39,780 bases of DNA. It comes from Sulfurovum sp. (lineage in GTDB: Bacteria; Campylobacterota; Campylobacteria; Campylobacterales; Sulfurovaceae). The notes under the pieces are model-generated. The model was not told the DNA's origin. It saw only the letters and a program-made list of their open reading frames with translations, and ran no database searches. The stretch spans positions 1-39,780 of the forward strand of contig JALUBF010000008.1 of the NCBI GenBank assembly GCA_027045015.1, given 5' to 3'. Within the stretch, counting starts at the first letter, position 1; every line of letters begins with the position of its first letter. The position numbers and the translations under genes are program-made. This document shows, piece after piece, positions 24,688 to 32,948 of the stretch.

Positions 24688-25545
24688 TTATATCTTTTTC
24701 TCAAAGTCATCTTGAGTGATTTTAGCTCTATCACCTTGATGTACTTTTTTAATCTCTTCATACATTTCACAGTACTCTTTTACCTCTGTATCATGTTTTA
24801 AGACACCCGTAGGGAAAAGATTTAACTGCTCTTCTGGAGACATTGCATCATATTTCTTTTTAGAAACTGTATTACTATCAATCCAATCAAGGTTTGCCAT
24901 AGCCGATTGCATTTTGTTTTTTCTACCAAGGTTAATGTGACAGTTAGATTGGATATCTAAGAATGAGAACCCTTTATGCTCCATGGCTTGAACAAATAAT
25001 TTCTCCATCTTTTTAGGAGAATTTACTGTCTCACGACCAACAAAAGATGCACCAGCGGCAATAGCAAGTTCACAAGCATCAAAAGTAGGGTCAATATTCC
25101 CTGCTTTTTGAGATACTGTCCACATACCTTGTGGTGTTGTTGGAGATGTTTGAGAGTTAGTCAAACCATAGATAAAGTTGTTAATAAGAATCATTGTAAT
25201 ATCAATATTTCTTCTACAACCATGAATAGTATGGTTACCACCAATAGCAAGTGCATCACCATCACCTGCTACACAGACAACATGTTTATCTGGATTAGCT
25301 AGTTTAATACCTGTTGCAAAAGCAATAGTTCTACCATGTGTTGTATGAACAGTGTTAAAGTCAACATAAGAAGAGAATCTTCCTGAACATCCAATACCAG
25401 ATACTAAACAGATATCATCTTTTTTCCAACCAAGTTTATCAACTGCACGGATAAATGATTTTAAGATAACACCATCCCCACACCCCCAACACCATAGTGT
25501 TGGCATCTTATTTACTCTTAAGTATTGATCATAATTAAATGCCAT
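24688..25545 (-). CDS. oorB: 2-oxoglutarate:acceptor oxidoreductase, beta subunit
   Basis: OorB holds thiamine diphosphate and the nearby [4Fe-4S] cluster. The Cys-rich motif WCWGCGDG near residue 18 and a later Cys (SGIGCSG near 50) are cluster ligands. The ThDP motif is GDGDALAIGGNHTIHGCRRN, with NNFIYGLTNSQ near 122. The 285-aa length is normal. It starts 1 nt after oorA. Confidence 0.94.
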   Translation of the reverse strand: MAFNYDQYLRVNKMPTLWCWGCGDGVILKSFIRAVDKLGWKKDDICLVSGIGCSGRFSSYVDFNTVHTTHGRTIAFATGIKLANPDKHVVCVAGDGDALAIGGNHTIHGCRRNIDITMILINNFIYGLTNSQTSPTTPQGMWTVSQKAGNIDPTFDACELAIAAGASFVGRETVNSPKKMEKLFVQAMEHKGFSFLDIQSNCHINLGRKNKMQSAMANLDWIDSNTVSKKKYDAMSPEEQLNLFPTGVLKHDTEVKEYCEMYEEIKKVHQGDRAKITQDDFEKKI

Positions 25546-25546
25546 C

Positions 25547-26683
25547 TTATAGCTCCTTCACTTTTTCAATAATATCACTTGGAGAGAATGGACGACCATT
25601 TGTTTTAGTCAATTTTTCAATATCCAATCTTCCCATACTTCTTTGAACTTCTTCTAAATATTGACCTTGGTTAAGCTCAACAGATAAAACTTTGTCAAAT
25701 TTTTGACCTAATTCATGTAATCTTTTTTCAGGAGATGGCCAAAGCGTAATTGGTCTAAACATACCAACTTTAATACCATCTTTTCTAAGCATATTAATAG
25801 CCTCTTTAATAGCAAGAGATGCTGAACCATAACCAACGATAAGGATATCTGCATCATCTACCATATACTCTTCATTTGATTCAATCTCATCTTGATATTT
25901 TTCAACTTTTTGGAAAAGTCTATCGATAAGTTTTCTACAAGTTTCAATCTCTTCAGTTGGGAAACCAGAAGCATCATGATGAAGACCTGTATAGTGGTAT
26001 CTATATCCTGTAAACATTGGATTAAGTAGTGCTGGTTGATCTTCTTCTACACCATAAGGAAGATAATCTTCAGGAGCACCATCAAATGTTTTTCTAGGAA
26101 CAATTCCTGCTTTTACTGCTTCTAATGTAGGTAGTTCAGCTTTAGCATGCATATGTCCAATAGTTTCATCTAGTAACACAAATACTGGTTGCATAAATCT
26201 ATCTGCAAGATTAAATGCTCTTACAGTTTCAGTATAACATTCTGCAAGATTTCCTGCACAAACTGTGATTGATTTATAGTCACCATGAGATGGATTTTTT
26301 GCCTGAGCAACATCCCCTTGAGATACACGAGTTGGAAGACCTGTTGATGGACCACCTCTCATAACATTGATAACAACCAATGGTACTTCACACATCTGTG
26401 CAAGACCTAAGTTTTCAGCTTTAAGTGAGATACCAGGTCCTGAAGTTGCAGTTAAACTTCTAACACCACTCATACCAGCACCAATAGCTGCTGCTACACC
26501 TGCGATTTCATCTTCCATTTGAATTGCTGCTCCACCAATTTTTGGTAAAAGATCAGAAACAACGTGCATAATCTCACTTGACGGTGTCAATGGATATCCA
26601 GCAAAAAACTTACATCCTGCATCTACTGATGCTATAGCTGCTAATTCATTTCCACTCGAAATAATCTCTCTGATTTCTGACAT
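25547..26683 (-). CDS. oorA: 2-oxoglutarate:acceptor oxidoreductase, alpha subunit
   Basis: OorA binds the 2-oxoacid and the pyrimidine side of thiamine diphosphate. Visible are GYPLTPSSEIMH near residue 29, the QMEDEIAGVAAAIGAGMSG helix near 55, and SGPGISLKAENLGLA. The C-terminal domain (ADILIVGYGSASLAIKEAI) is the transketolase-C type. The 378-aa length is normal. Its ATG overlaps the oorD stop (TAATG), coupling the two. Confidence 0.95.
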   Translation of the reverse strand: MSEIREIISSGNELAAIASVDAGCKFFAGYPLTPSSEIMHVVSDLLPKIGGAAIQMEDEIAGVAAAIGAGMSGVRSLTATSGPGISLKAENLGLAQMCEVPLVVINVMRGGPSTGLPTRVSQGDVAQAKNPSHGDYKSITVCAGNLAECYTETVRAFNLADRFMQPVFVLLDETIGHMHAKAELPTLEAVKAGIVPRKTFDGAPEDYLPYGVEEDQPALLNPMFTGYRYHYTGLHHDASGFPTEEIETCRKLIDRLFQKVEKYQDEIESNEEYMVDDADILIVGYGSASLAIKEAINMLRKDGIKVGMFRPITLWPSPEKRLHELGQKFDKVLSVELNQGQYLEEVQRSMGRLDIEKLTKTNGRPFSPSDIIEKVKEL

Positions 26684-27015
26684 TAGTTAGCCTCCTTATA
26701 ATCTTCAGGTAATCTATACCCATTGTTTGAAATTGCTTCTTGTCTTACTTTAGATGAATCTGTAAGTTTTGCAAATTTAAACTCTTTTCTCTCTGCTACA
26801 TAGATAGCAAAATCTGGACATGAAAGTTCACACTCACTACATCCGATACACGCTTCTGGAGCGATTACACTAATCATTGCACCCAAAGTTGAAGTTGGTT
26901 CTTGTTGCATTGAGAGTACACCTGCAGGACATGCATCAACACAAATATCACAAGCTTTACATCTTGATGTGTTAACCCATACTGGAGTATTCTCAGGAGC
27001 TGTCATTGCTGCCAT
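26683..27015 (-). CDS. oorD: 2-oxoglutarate:acceptor oxidoreductase, delta (ferredoxin-like) subunit
   Basis: OorD is a 110-aa 2x[4Fe-4S] ferredoxin-type subunit, with CKACDICVDACPAGV near residue 19 and CIGCSECELSCPDFAI near 56. It passes electrons between the OorAB core and an external acceptor. It heads the operon with order D-A-B-C, as known in Campylobacter and Helicobacter. The ATG is preceded by AAAAGGGG. The leader of about 95 nt contains possible stem-loops. Confidence 0.94.
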   Translation of the reverse strand: MAAMTAPENTPVWVNTSRCKACDICVDACPAGVLSMQQEPTSTLGAMISVIAPEACIGCSECELSCPDFAIYVAERKEFKFAKLTDSSKVRQEAISNNGYRLPEDYKEAN

Positions 27016-27115
27016 GGTTTCCCCTTTTATTTATAAAATTACGTGAGGTTTATTCACTAAAATAAGAATAGCTTAGTTTCACTAATGTAGGTATGAATAA
27101 AGTTTAATTGTAGAT

Positions 27116-27121
27116 ATTATA
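27116..27121 (-). promoter_or_regulatory. -10 box of oorDABC
   Basis: TATAAT on the minus strand (CTTATAATATCTAC), about 100 nt upstream of oorD, so the leader is unusually long. Within it TTTATTCA (27049-27056) can pair with TGAATAAA (27094-27101) and enclose a second stem, TTAGT-TTC-ACTAA (27073-27085). Confidence 0.55.
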
Positions 27122-27176
27122 AGTATAAATGTTACTATTTGAAGCAAGGAAAGATAATAAAAAGTAGATATATAAA

Positions 27177-27200
27177 ATTTGTGAGCAAATGCCCACAAAT
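27177..27200 (-). terminator. Intrinsic terminator of sucC-sucD
   Basis: On the minus strand ATTTGTGGGC-ATTT-GCTCACAAAT forms a 10-bp stem with one G-U pair, directly followed by TTTATATA. The wobble pair works only in the minus-strand RNA, which fixes the orientation. It is 7 nt past the sucD stop. Confidence 0.75.
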
Positions 27201-27207
27201 CATAAAA

Positions 27208-28077
27208 CTAAGATAAAACTTCTTTAATAGCTTTACCTATCTCAGCTGGAGAAACAACAACTTTTACACCTGCTGATTCAAGTGCGTCCATCTTCTCTTT
27301 TGCTGTACCTGCTGTTCCACTAATGATAGCACCAGCATGACCCATTCTTTTACCTTTTGGAGCAGTTTGACCTGCTATAAAGGCAACAACTGGTTTAGTG
27401 ATATTCTCTTCAATAAACTTAGCAGCTTGAATCTCTAAGTCTCCACCAATCTCACCAATCATAACTATTGCTTCAGTTTCAGGATCTTCTTGGAACATTT
27501 TAAGAAGTTGTTTATAGCTAAGACCAATAATTGGATCTCCACCAATACCAACTGCTGTTGTGATACCATAACCCTCATTTACAACTTGGTTTGCACCTTC
27601 GTAAGTAAGTGTACCTGACTTAGAGATAAGACCAACATTTCCTTTTTTGAAAATATTCCCTGGCATAATACCTATCTTACACTCATCAGCAGTAATGATA
27701 CCTGGACAGTTTGGTCCAATAGTCATCATACCATTTTTAACTGCACAAGCTTTAGCTGCTTGCATATCTTTAACAGGAGCACCTTCTGTAATAATAACAG
27801 CAAGTTCAATACCAGCTGATGCTGCTTCCATAACAGCATCACCTACAAATGCAGGTGGAACAAATACCATAGAAACTGTTGCACCAGTTGATGCTACTGC
27901 CTCTTTAACTGTGTTAAATACTGGTTTACCAAGATGCTCTTGTCCACCTTTACCTGGAGTTACACCACCTACAATATTTGTACCATATGCCATACACTGT
28001 TCAGCATGAAAAGTACCTTCACTACCTGTAAAACCTTGAACGATTACTTTTGTATCTTTATTTATTAAAATTGACAT
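27208..28077 (-). CDS. sucD: Succinyl-CoA ligase (ADP-forming) alpha subunit
   Basis: SucD carries the CoA-binding Rossmann domain ([15 protein letters not shown] near residue 13) and the phosphorylated active-site His in GHAGAIISG near 246. With SucC it interconverts succinyl-CoA and succinate with ATP synthesis or use. The 289-aa length is standard. It follows sucC by 3 nt and ends at a clear terminator. Confidence 0.96.
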   Translation of the reverse strand: MSILINKDTKVIVQGFTGSEGTFHAEQCMAYGTNIVGGVTPGKGGQEHLGKPVFNTVKEAVASTGATVSMVFVPPAFVGDAVMEAASAGIELAVIITEGAPVKDMQAAKACAVKNGMMTIGPNCPGIITADECKIGIMPGNIFKKGNVGLISKSGTLTYEGANQVVNEGYGITTAVGIGGDPIIGLSYKQLLKMFQEDPETEAIVMIGEIGGDLEIQAAKFIEENITKPVVAFIAGQTAPKGKRMGHAGAIISGTAGTAKEKMDALESAGVKVVVSPAEIGKAIKEVLS

Positions 28078-28080
28078 CTA

Positions 28081-29253
28081 TTATTCTCCCTTTGCTGCTG
28101 CTACTGCTTTTGCTGCACCATCACCAAGATCAGTTGCTGTGATGATATTATCGATATTTGCATTTTTAAGAATCTCTGCTGCTTCTGGTGCATTTGTACC
28201 ATCAAGTCTTACAATAACAGGTACATTTACATCTACCAATTTAGTAGCTTCCAAGATACCATTAGCAATTCTATCACATCTTACAATACCACCAAAGATG
28301 TTTACAAATATAGCTTTTACATTTGGATTTTTAAGAATAATCTCAAATCCTTTTGCAACAGTTTGAGCATTTGCTGTACCACCAACATCAAGGAAGTTAG
28401 CAGGTGTTCCACCCATATAGTTAATAGTATCCATTGTACCCATAGCAAGACCAGCACCATTTACCATACAACCAATCTCACCATCAAGAGCGATATAGCT
28501 AAGACCATATTGAGATGCTTCTCTCTCATCTGGATCTTCTTCTGATATATCTCTCATCGCTTCAATATCTGGGTGTCTTCCAAGAGCAGAATCATCAAAT
28601 CCCATTTTACCATCAAGTGCTAAAAAATCACCCTCAGCAGTTTTAATAAGTGGATTAATCTCAATCATTTCAGCATCATTTTCCATATATAATTTATATA
28701 GTTTTGATGCAAATTGAATCATCTTTTTTTGCTCTGCTTTATCTGTAATACCAAGACCAAATACAAGCTCTCTACCATGGAAACCTTGGAAACCATAAGC
28801 TGGGTCAACTGCTACTTTTATGATCTTCTCTGGAGTTTTTGCTGCAACAGTCTCAATATCCATTCCACCCTCAGTTGAAGCCATAATAATAGGCATCTCT
28901 GCTGCTCTATCAAGTACTACAGATAGATATAGCTCATCTACGATATTTGCACCCTCTTCAATGTAAACTTTTTGAACCAATTTACCTTCAGGACCTGTTT
29001 GGTGAGTCACCAAAGTCATACCTAAAATCTCATCGGCAAGTTCTCTTACTTCATCTATAGATTTAGCAAGTTTAACACCACCACCAAGACCTCTACCACC
29101 TGCATGGATTTGAGCTTTTACTACCCAAATCTTTCCACCTAACTCTTTAGCATTTGCTACTGCTTCATCTGGTGTATTTGCTATAATACCTCTAGGTGTT
29201 GGAACACCATACTTTTGGAATATTTGTTTCGCTTGATACTCATGAATATTCAC
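28081..29253 (-). CDS. sucC: Succinyl-CoA ligase (ADP-forming) beta subunit
   Basis: SucC contributes the ATP-grasp nucleotide-binding domain (KAQIHAGGRGLGGGVKLAK near residue 46) and the interface domain (VNIFGGIVRCDRIANGI near 321). The 390-aa length is standard. The start codon is GTG with AAGGAG 5 nt upstream; the ORF begins MNIHEYQAKQIF, the classic SucC N terminus. It heads the sucC-sucD operon. Confidence 0.96.
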   Translation of the reverse strand: MNIHEYQAKQIFQKYGVPTPRGIIANTPDEAVANAKELGGKIWVVKAQIHAGGRGLGGGVKLAKSIDEVRELADEILGMTLVTHQTGPEGKLVQKVYIEEGANIVDELYLSVVLDRAAEMPIIMASTEGGMDIETVAAKTPEKIIKVAVDPAYGFQGFHGRELVFGLGITDKAEQKKMIQFASKLYKLYMENDAEMIEINPLIKTAEGDFLALDGKMGFDDSALGRHPDIEAMRDISEEDPDEREASQYGLSYIALDGEIGCMVNGAGLAMGTMDTINYMGGTPANFLDVGGTANAQTVAKGFEIILKNPNVKAIFVNIFGGIVRCDRIANGILEATKLVDVNVPVIVRLDGTNAPEAAEILKNANIDNIITATDLGDGAAKAVAAAKGE

Positions 29254-29280
29254 GTGTACTCCTTTTTATGTAATGTTTTT

Positions 29281-29286
29281 ATTATA
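29281..29286 (-). promoter_or_regulatory. -10 box of sucC-sucD
   Basis: TATAAT on the minus strand (GGCATATAATAAAAAC), 28 nt upstream of the GTG start. This implies that suc is transcribed separately from mdh-fum, from which it is divided by 180 nt. Confidence 0.6.
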
Positions 29287-29396
29287 TGCCTAAAGATAGT
29301 AAAATAGGGTTAATCAAATAAGAAATATGAAATTTTTAGAAAATGTGTTAAATATCTACACAGTAGATAGTAGTTAATTTTTATGTTGAAGAATAA

Positions 29397-29424
29397 GTAT
29401 ATATACTACAAAGAGTATATATAC
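29397..29424 (-). terminator. Hairpin after fumB
   Basis: GTATATATACT-ACAAAG-AGTATATATAC is an 11-bp perfect stem 9 nt past the fumB stop, followed on the minus strand by TTATTCTTC. It probably ends the mdh-fum transcript. A second small repeat, TATCTAC-ACA-GTAGATA, lies at 29353-29369. Confidence 0.6.
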
Positions 29425-29433
29425 AAAATTATT

Positions 29434-29991
29434 TTACTCTGTAACCTCATACTCAGCTCTACCCATTTGGTACAAATCGTTACCATAGGTATCATTGATT
29501 ACTGTTACAGGAAAATCTTTTACTGTTATTTTACGAACAGCTTCTGGCCCTAACTCTGGGTAAGCAATTACCTCTGCTGAAGTTATCTGCTTACCAAGTA
29601 ATGCACCTGCTCCACCTGTTGCTCCAAAGTAGATACCATCATACTCAACACAAGCATCTTTTACAGCCTGATCACGTTTACCTTTACCAATCATACCTTT
29701 TGAACCATTTTTAAGCATAGTTGGAGAGTAAGAGTCCATTCTATAAGATGTTGTAGGTCCTGCACTTCCTATTGGGTCACCTGGTTTTGGAGGAGTTGGT
29801 CCAACAAAATAGATAACTGAACCTTCCAAATCAAATGGAAGCTCCTCACCTTTTTCTATTAGCTCTACAAGTCTTTTATGAGCTGCATCTCTAGCTGTAT
29901 ATAGAGTACCATTAAGTAGTACTGTATCACCTGCTTTTAACTTTTTTGTATCTTCTGATGTTAGTGGTGTTGTTAAAGTATATTGTGCCAT
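29434..29991 (-). CDS. Class I fumarate hydratase, beta (C-terminal) subunit
   Basis: This 185-aa protein is the C-terminal domain of iron-sulfur fumarase, encoded separately as in many anaerobes and Campylobacterota. Motifs include AGDTVLLNGTLYTARDAAHKR near residue 20, GPTPPKPGDPIGSAGPTTSYRMD near 69, and MIGKGKR near 100. With the alpha subunit it interconverts fumarate and malate. It follows the alpha gene by 14 nt. An L-tartrate dehydratase is the main alternative for such split enzymes, but the mdh neighbour favours fumarase. Confidence 0.9.
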   Translation of the reverse strand: MAQYTLTTPLTSEDTKKLKAGDTVLLNGTLYTARDAAHKRLVELIEKGEELPFDLEGSVIYFVGPTPPKPGDPIGSAGPTTSYRMDSYSPTMLKNGSKGMIGKGKRDQAVKDACVEYDGIYFGATGGAGALLGKQITSAEVIAYPELGPEAVRKITVKDFPVTVINDTYGNDLYQMGRAEYEVTE

Positions 29992-30005
29992 TTCTTACTC
30001 CTTGA

Positions 30006-30857
30006 TTATATAGTAATATGTGTATGTCTTGAACTATGACATTGAACATTCACAGATACAGGAAGAGAAGCTATATGACATGGATTTGACTCAATATGTA
30101 CAGCTAAAGCAGTTTTTGTTCCACCCATACCCATAGCACCGATTCCAAGTTTGTTTATCTCATCTAAAATATCTTTTTCCATCTCTGCCATCTCTGGATC
30201 TTCATTTACAGAGCCAATATCTCTAAATAGTGCATGTTTTGATGAGATACATGCTTTTTCAAATGTACCACCTATACCTACACCTACTGTTATTGGAGGA
30301 CAAGGGTTACCACCTGCATCAGAGATTACCTCTTTAACATAGTTTATAATACCTGCTTTACCTGCTGCTGGAGGGAAGACTCTTGCACGAGACACATTTT
30401 CACTTCCTCCACCTTTTGCTGCATACTCAATATCTATCTTATCTCCTGCTACAATATCAAAATGGATAATAGCTGGTAGGTTGTACCCTACTGTATCTTT
30501 AAGATTGGCACGGCTAAATGGCTCACAAGTTGATGCTCTTAGGTATGCATCTGTATAACCTTGTTCTGTACCTTTATTGATAGCATCTCTAAGAAGTCCA
30601 CCTTTAACTTTTACATCTTCTCCTACTTTTACAAAAAATACTGCCAAACCAGTATCTTGACAAAGTGGTCTTTTTTCATCTTTTGCAATATCTGCATTTT
30701 CAAGAATCTGACGAATCACCTCTTTACTTACTGGTGATTTTTCATTCTCCATAGCCTCTTTTAAAGCATCATAAGTATCTTGTGGAAGATCTGTCCCACA
30801 ATGCACGATAATATCTCTTACTGCTTTAACAATATCGTTAAATTCAATCTCTCTCAT
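30006..30857 (-). CDS. Class I fumarate hydratase, alpha (N-terminal) subunit
   Basis: This 283-aa subunit carries the labile [4Fe-4S] cluster. The three expected Cys sites are PLCQDTGLAVFF (C66), GGNPCPPITVGVG near 190, and ESNPCHIASLPVSVN near the C terminus. The length matches the alpha subunits of heteromeric class I fumarases. It lies 9 nt after mdh and before the beta gene, so oxaloacetate-malate-fumarate interconversion is encoded in one operon. Confidence 0.92.
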   Translation of the reverse strand: MREIEFNDIVKAVRDIIVHCGTDLPQDTYDALKEAMENEKSPVSKEVIRQILENADIAKDEKRPLCQDTGLAVFFVKVGEDVKVKGGLLRDAINKGTEQGYTDAYLRASTCEPFSRANLKDTVGYNLPAIIHFDIVAGDKIDIEYAAKGGGSENVSRARVFPPAAGKAGIINYVKEVISDAGGNPCPPITVGVGIGGTFEKACISSKHALFRDIGSVNEDPEMAEMEKDILDEINKLGIGAMGMGGTKTALAVHIESNPCHIASLPVSVNVQCHSSRHTHITI

Positions 30858-30866
30858 ATCTATCCT

Positions 30867-31817
30867 TTATTTAAAAAAATTTTTCTCATTTAATACATCT
30901 ATCATACTCTTAACAGATGCTATACTTTTGGCAAATCGTCTCTTTTGTCCATCACTCAATGTCATCTCAAATAGCTTTTCAACACCACCTGCACCAAGAG
31001 CTACAGGTACACCTGAAACTACATCTGAATGACCATAATGTCCATCTAGATAAACAGCACATGGGTGGATTTGCTTAGTATCTTTCAAAATAGCCTCAAC
31101 CATAATAGCTGTAGCTTTTGCAGGAGCATAGTATGCTGAACCAGTTTTTAAATATCCTACAATTTCTGCACCACCATGCTTAGTTCTCTCTACAACTTCA
31201 ACTATCTCCTCCTCATCAAGTACATCTGTCAATGGAACACCAGCAACTGTTGAAAATTTTGGAAGAGGAACCATATCATCTCCATGTCCTCCCATTACAG
31301 ATGCACGGATTTGTCCAGCACCATAACCAATCTTCTCATGTATAAAGTGTGCCATTCTTGCACTATCTAAAATTCCAGCCATACCGATAACTCTCTCTTT
31401 TGGAAAACCAGATACTTTTAATGCTACATAGGTCATAACATCAAGTGGATTGGAAACCATAATAATAATAGCATTTGGGGCATGCTCTTTAACATCTTCA
31501 ACCACTTGACGAGTAATCTCTGCATTTATCATAAGTAGATCATCTCTACTCATTCCTGGTTTTCTAGGACTCCCTGCTGTAATAACAACTACATCTGACC
31601 CAGCCATATCTGAAGCCTCTTCAGCTACAGAAACCAATGTATGCATACGTGCAGCATTGGCTGCTTGTGACATATCAAGTGCCTTACCTTTTGCTATCTC
31701 AATATCTCTATCACGAAGCATAATCTCATGACAAATTCCACGCATAGCTAAAGAGTATGCTACTGTTGCACCAACATTTCCTGCACCAATAATCGATACT
31801 TTTTTACCTTTATTCAT
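30867..31817 (-). CDS. mdh: Malate dehydrogenase
   Basis: Mdh interconverts malate and oxaloacetate with NAD(H). I use ATG 31817 (MNKGKKVSIIGAGNVGATVA, 316 aa), preceded by AAGGA; the track start adds 16 residues from the leader. Motifs are GAGNVGATVA (NAD fold), the specificity loop RKPGMSRDDLLM with the malate-type Arg, MVSNPLDVMT, and the catalytic His in VMGGHGDDMVPL. It belongs to the LDH-like MDH group. It heads the mdh-fumA-fumB operon and has a long, highly structured leader. Confidence 0.95.
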   Translation of the reverse strand: MNKGKKVSIIGAGNVGATVAYSLAMRGICHEIMLRDRDIEIAKGKALDMSQAANAARMHTLVSVAEEASDMAGSDVVVITAGSPRKPGMSRDDLLMINAEITRQVVEDVKEHAPNAIIIMVSNPLDVMTYVALKVSGFPKERVIGMAGILDSARMAHFIHEKIGYGAGQIRASVMGGHGDDMVPLPKFSTVAGVPLTDVLDEEEIVEVVERTKHGGAEIVGYLKTGSAYYAPAKATAIMVEAILKDTKQIHPCAVYLDGHYGHSDVVSGVPVALGAGGVEKLFEMTLSDGQKRRFAKSIASVKSMIDVLNEKNFFK

Positions 31818-31840
31818 ATTTTTCCTTTTCAAATAAAAAT

Positions 31841-31927
31841 TATAGGGAACCTCCAAGCAAAACATAACTCATATTATCTATATCAATTATGCTTTGCAAC
31901 AAAAGAGGCTATCATCAACTCCCTATA
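31841..31927 (-). ncRNA. Structured leader element upstream of mdh (candidate riboswitch, attenuator or sRNA)
   Basis: Minus-strand RNA from 31927 to 31841 can fold into one long arm. P1 is 8 bp (TATAGGGA/TCCCTATA at 31920-31927 and 31841-31848). A 10-nt bulge follows (31910-31919). P2 is 6 bp including two G-U pairs (31904-31909 with 31849-31854). P3 is 11 bp with one G-U (GCAAAGCATAA with TTATGTTTTGC, 31887-31897 with 31857-31867), capped by a 19-nt AT-rich loop. P1 is followed by AUUUUUAUUU and then the mdh ribosome-binding site. I matched it to no known RNA family. It could be an attenuator, a riboswitch or the end of a short sRNA. Confidence 0.5.
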
Positions 31928-31933
31928 TTAAGT

Positions 31934-31947
31934 GAGACTACTGTCTC
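31934..31947 (-). promoter_or_regulatory. Small hairpin at the start of the mdh leader
   Basis: GAGAC-TACT-GTCTC, a 5-bp stem with a tetraloop, lies just after the likely transcript start and before the large folded element. It may form the first helix of the same regulatory RNA. Confidence 0.4.
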
Positions 31948-31958
31948 TATCGCAGAAA

Positions 31959-31964
31959 ATTATA
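31959..31964 (-). promoter_or_regulatory. -10 box of mdh-fum operon
   Basis: TATAAT on the minus strand (AAAATATAATTTTCTGCG). The expected transcript start is near 31953, giving a leader of about 135 nt before mdh. The rest of the 31866-32237 gap is AT-rich spacer and the divergent promoter of the PAS gene; I see no gene in it. Confidence 0.55.
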
Positions 31965-32182
31965 TTTTACGAAGTATTATTAGTATACACAAAAAGTATT
32001 ATATCTTTATAACAATTAATAGATAAAAGAAGAAAAAAGATAAGGTGTTACAAAAATTAAAACAAAAAGAGTTACCAAGTGATTTTTTAAAGTATAAGAG
32101 ATAAATTGATACATTTTTTCATATTTATTTGAAAAAATAATTTTAAAGTACAATATAAAGTATCCTTTTAATAACTATTATT

Positions 32183-32188
32183 TATAAT
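32183..32188 (+). promoter_or_regulatory. Possible -10 box of PAS protein gene
   Basis: TATAAT in TATTTATAATAATATC, 49 nt upstream of the ATG. The surrounding DNA is very AT-rich, so chance matches are likely. Confidence 0.35.
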
Positions 32189-32237
32189 AATATCAGATAT
32201 ATAAAAATATACTACTTTAACTATATATGGAGATATT

Positions 32238-32702
32238 ATGGGTCAAATTATTAAAAATATTATTACAAATGAAGAGATTAAAAAACCAGAACCTGTTGAT
32301 GAAGAGATACCATTTGATGGTGGAGTGATGATTACAGAGACAGATAAAGCTGGTATCATCACCTATGCAAATCGTAAATTTAGAAGTATGACAGGCTACA
32401 CTAAAGAGGAGCTTATAGGTTCACCTCACTCTATCAATAGACACCCTGATATGCCAAAATCTGCATTTAAAACTATGTGGGAAACCATAAAAAGTGGAGA
32501 CTACTGGGACGGTATAGTAAAAAATATGAATAAAAATGGCAAATATTATCTTGTTCATGTATGGATTAAACCAAAATTTAACGATAAGAATGAGATTCTT
32601 GGTTATATTGCAGGAAGAACTATCCCAAATAAAGATACTACTAAAGAAATGCTAAAAATATATAAAGATTTAAGAGAAGAGGAGAAAAAAGAGTCTTTAT
32701 AG
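32238..32702 (+). CDS. Single PAS-domain protein, Aer/CetB-like redox sensor
   Basis: This 154-aa cytoplasmic protein is essentially one PAS domain (about 27-130). The run SPHSINRHPDMPKSAFKTMW followed by GDYWDGIVKNMNKNGKYYLV is very close to the FAD-binding PAS of Aer and to Campylobacter CetB. CetB senses redox state and signals through the membrane transducer CetA in energy taxis. No transducer, kinase or output domain is present, so it should act through a partner encoded elsewhere. GGAG precedes the ATG. Its 3' end overlaps the convergent gene by 6 nt. Confidence 0.85.
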   Translation: MGQIIKNIITNEEIKKPEPVDEEIPFDGGVMITETDKAGIITYANRKFRSMTGYTKEELIGSPHSINRHPDMPKSAFKTMWETIKSGDYWDGIVKNMNKNGKYYLVHVWIKPKFNDKNEILGYIAGRTIPNKDTTKEMLKIYKDLREEEKKESL

Positions 32703-32921
32703 ACCCTTTTTAGCCTCTTGTAATGCAGATATAACTGCGTCAATATTATCTTTAGGAATATGTACTTTCCAATCTGGTTGTTCTGCATTTGCTTTAAGTG
32801 ATATACCTATACTTGCTACAGGTTCACTATTGTCTCCATATGGTTTAGATACTAAAGCAATCTTTATCTCTCCATCATCTGTACCACTTAATTTTATATT
32901 ATCAATAACTTTTATACTCAT
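32697..32921 (-). CDS. Hypothetical 74-aa protein
   Basis: I do not recognise this small soluble protein. It looks like a compact beta-rich domain (VIDNIKLSGTDDGEIKIALVSKP, then VASIGISLKA) followed by a strand and a C-terminal helix (WKVHIPKDNIDAVISALQEAKKG). The layout vaguely recalls PC4-like nucleic-acid-binding proteins, but I would not assign it. AAAGGA precedes the ATG and a TATAAT box lies at 32949-32954, so it probably has its own promoter downstream of lpxD. Confidence 0.65.
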   Translation of the reverse strand: MSIKVIDNIKLSGTDDGEIKIALVSKPYGDNSEPVASIGISLKANAEQPDWKVHIPKDNIDAVISALQEAKKGL

Positions 32922-32948
32922 TGTAAATCCTTTTATTTGATATAGATA

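Noticed and set aside
31841-31927. tRNA or 6S RNA in the mdh leader
   Set aside because: No cloverleaf, T-loop or CCA-compatible end for a tRNA; too short and lacking the central bubble layout and length of 6S RNA.
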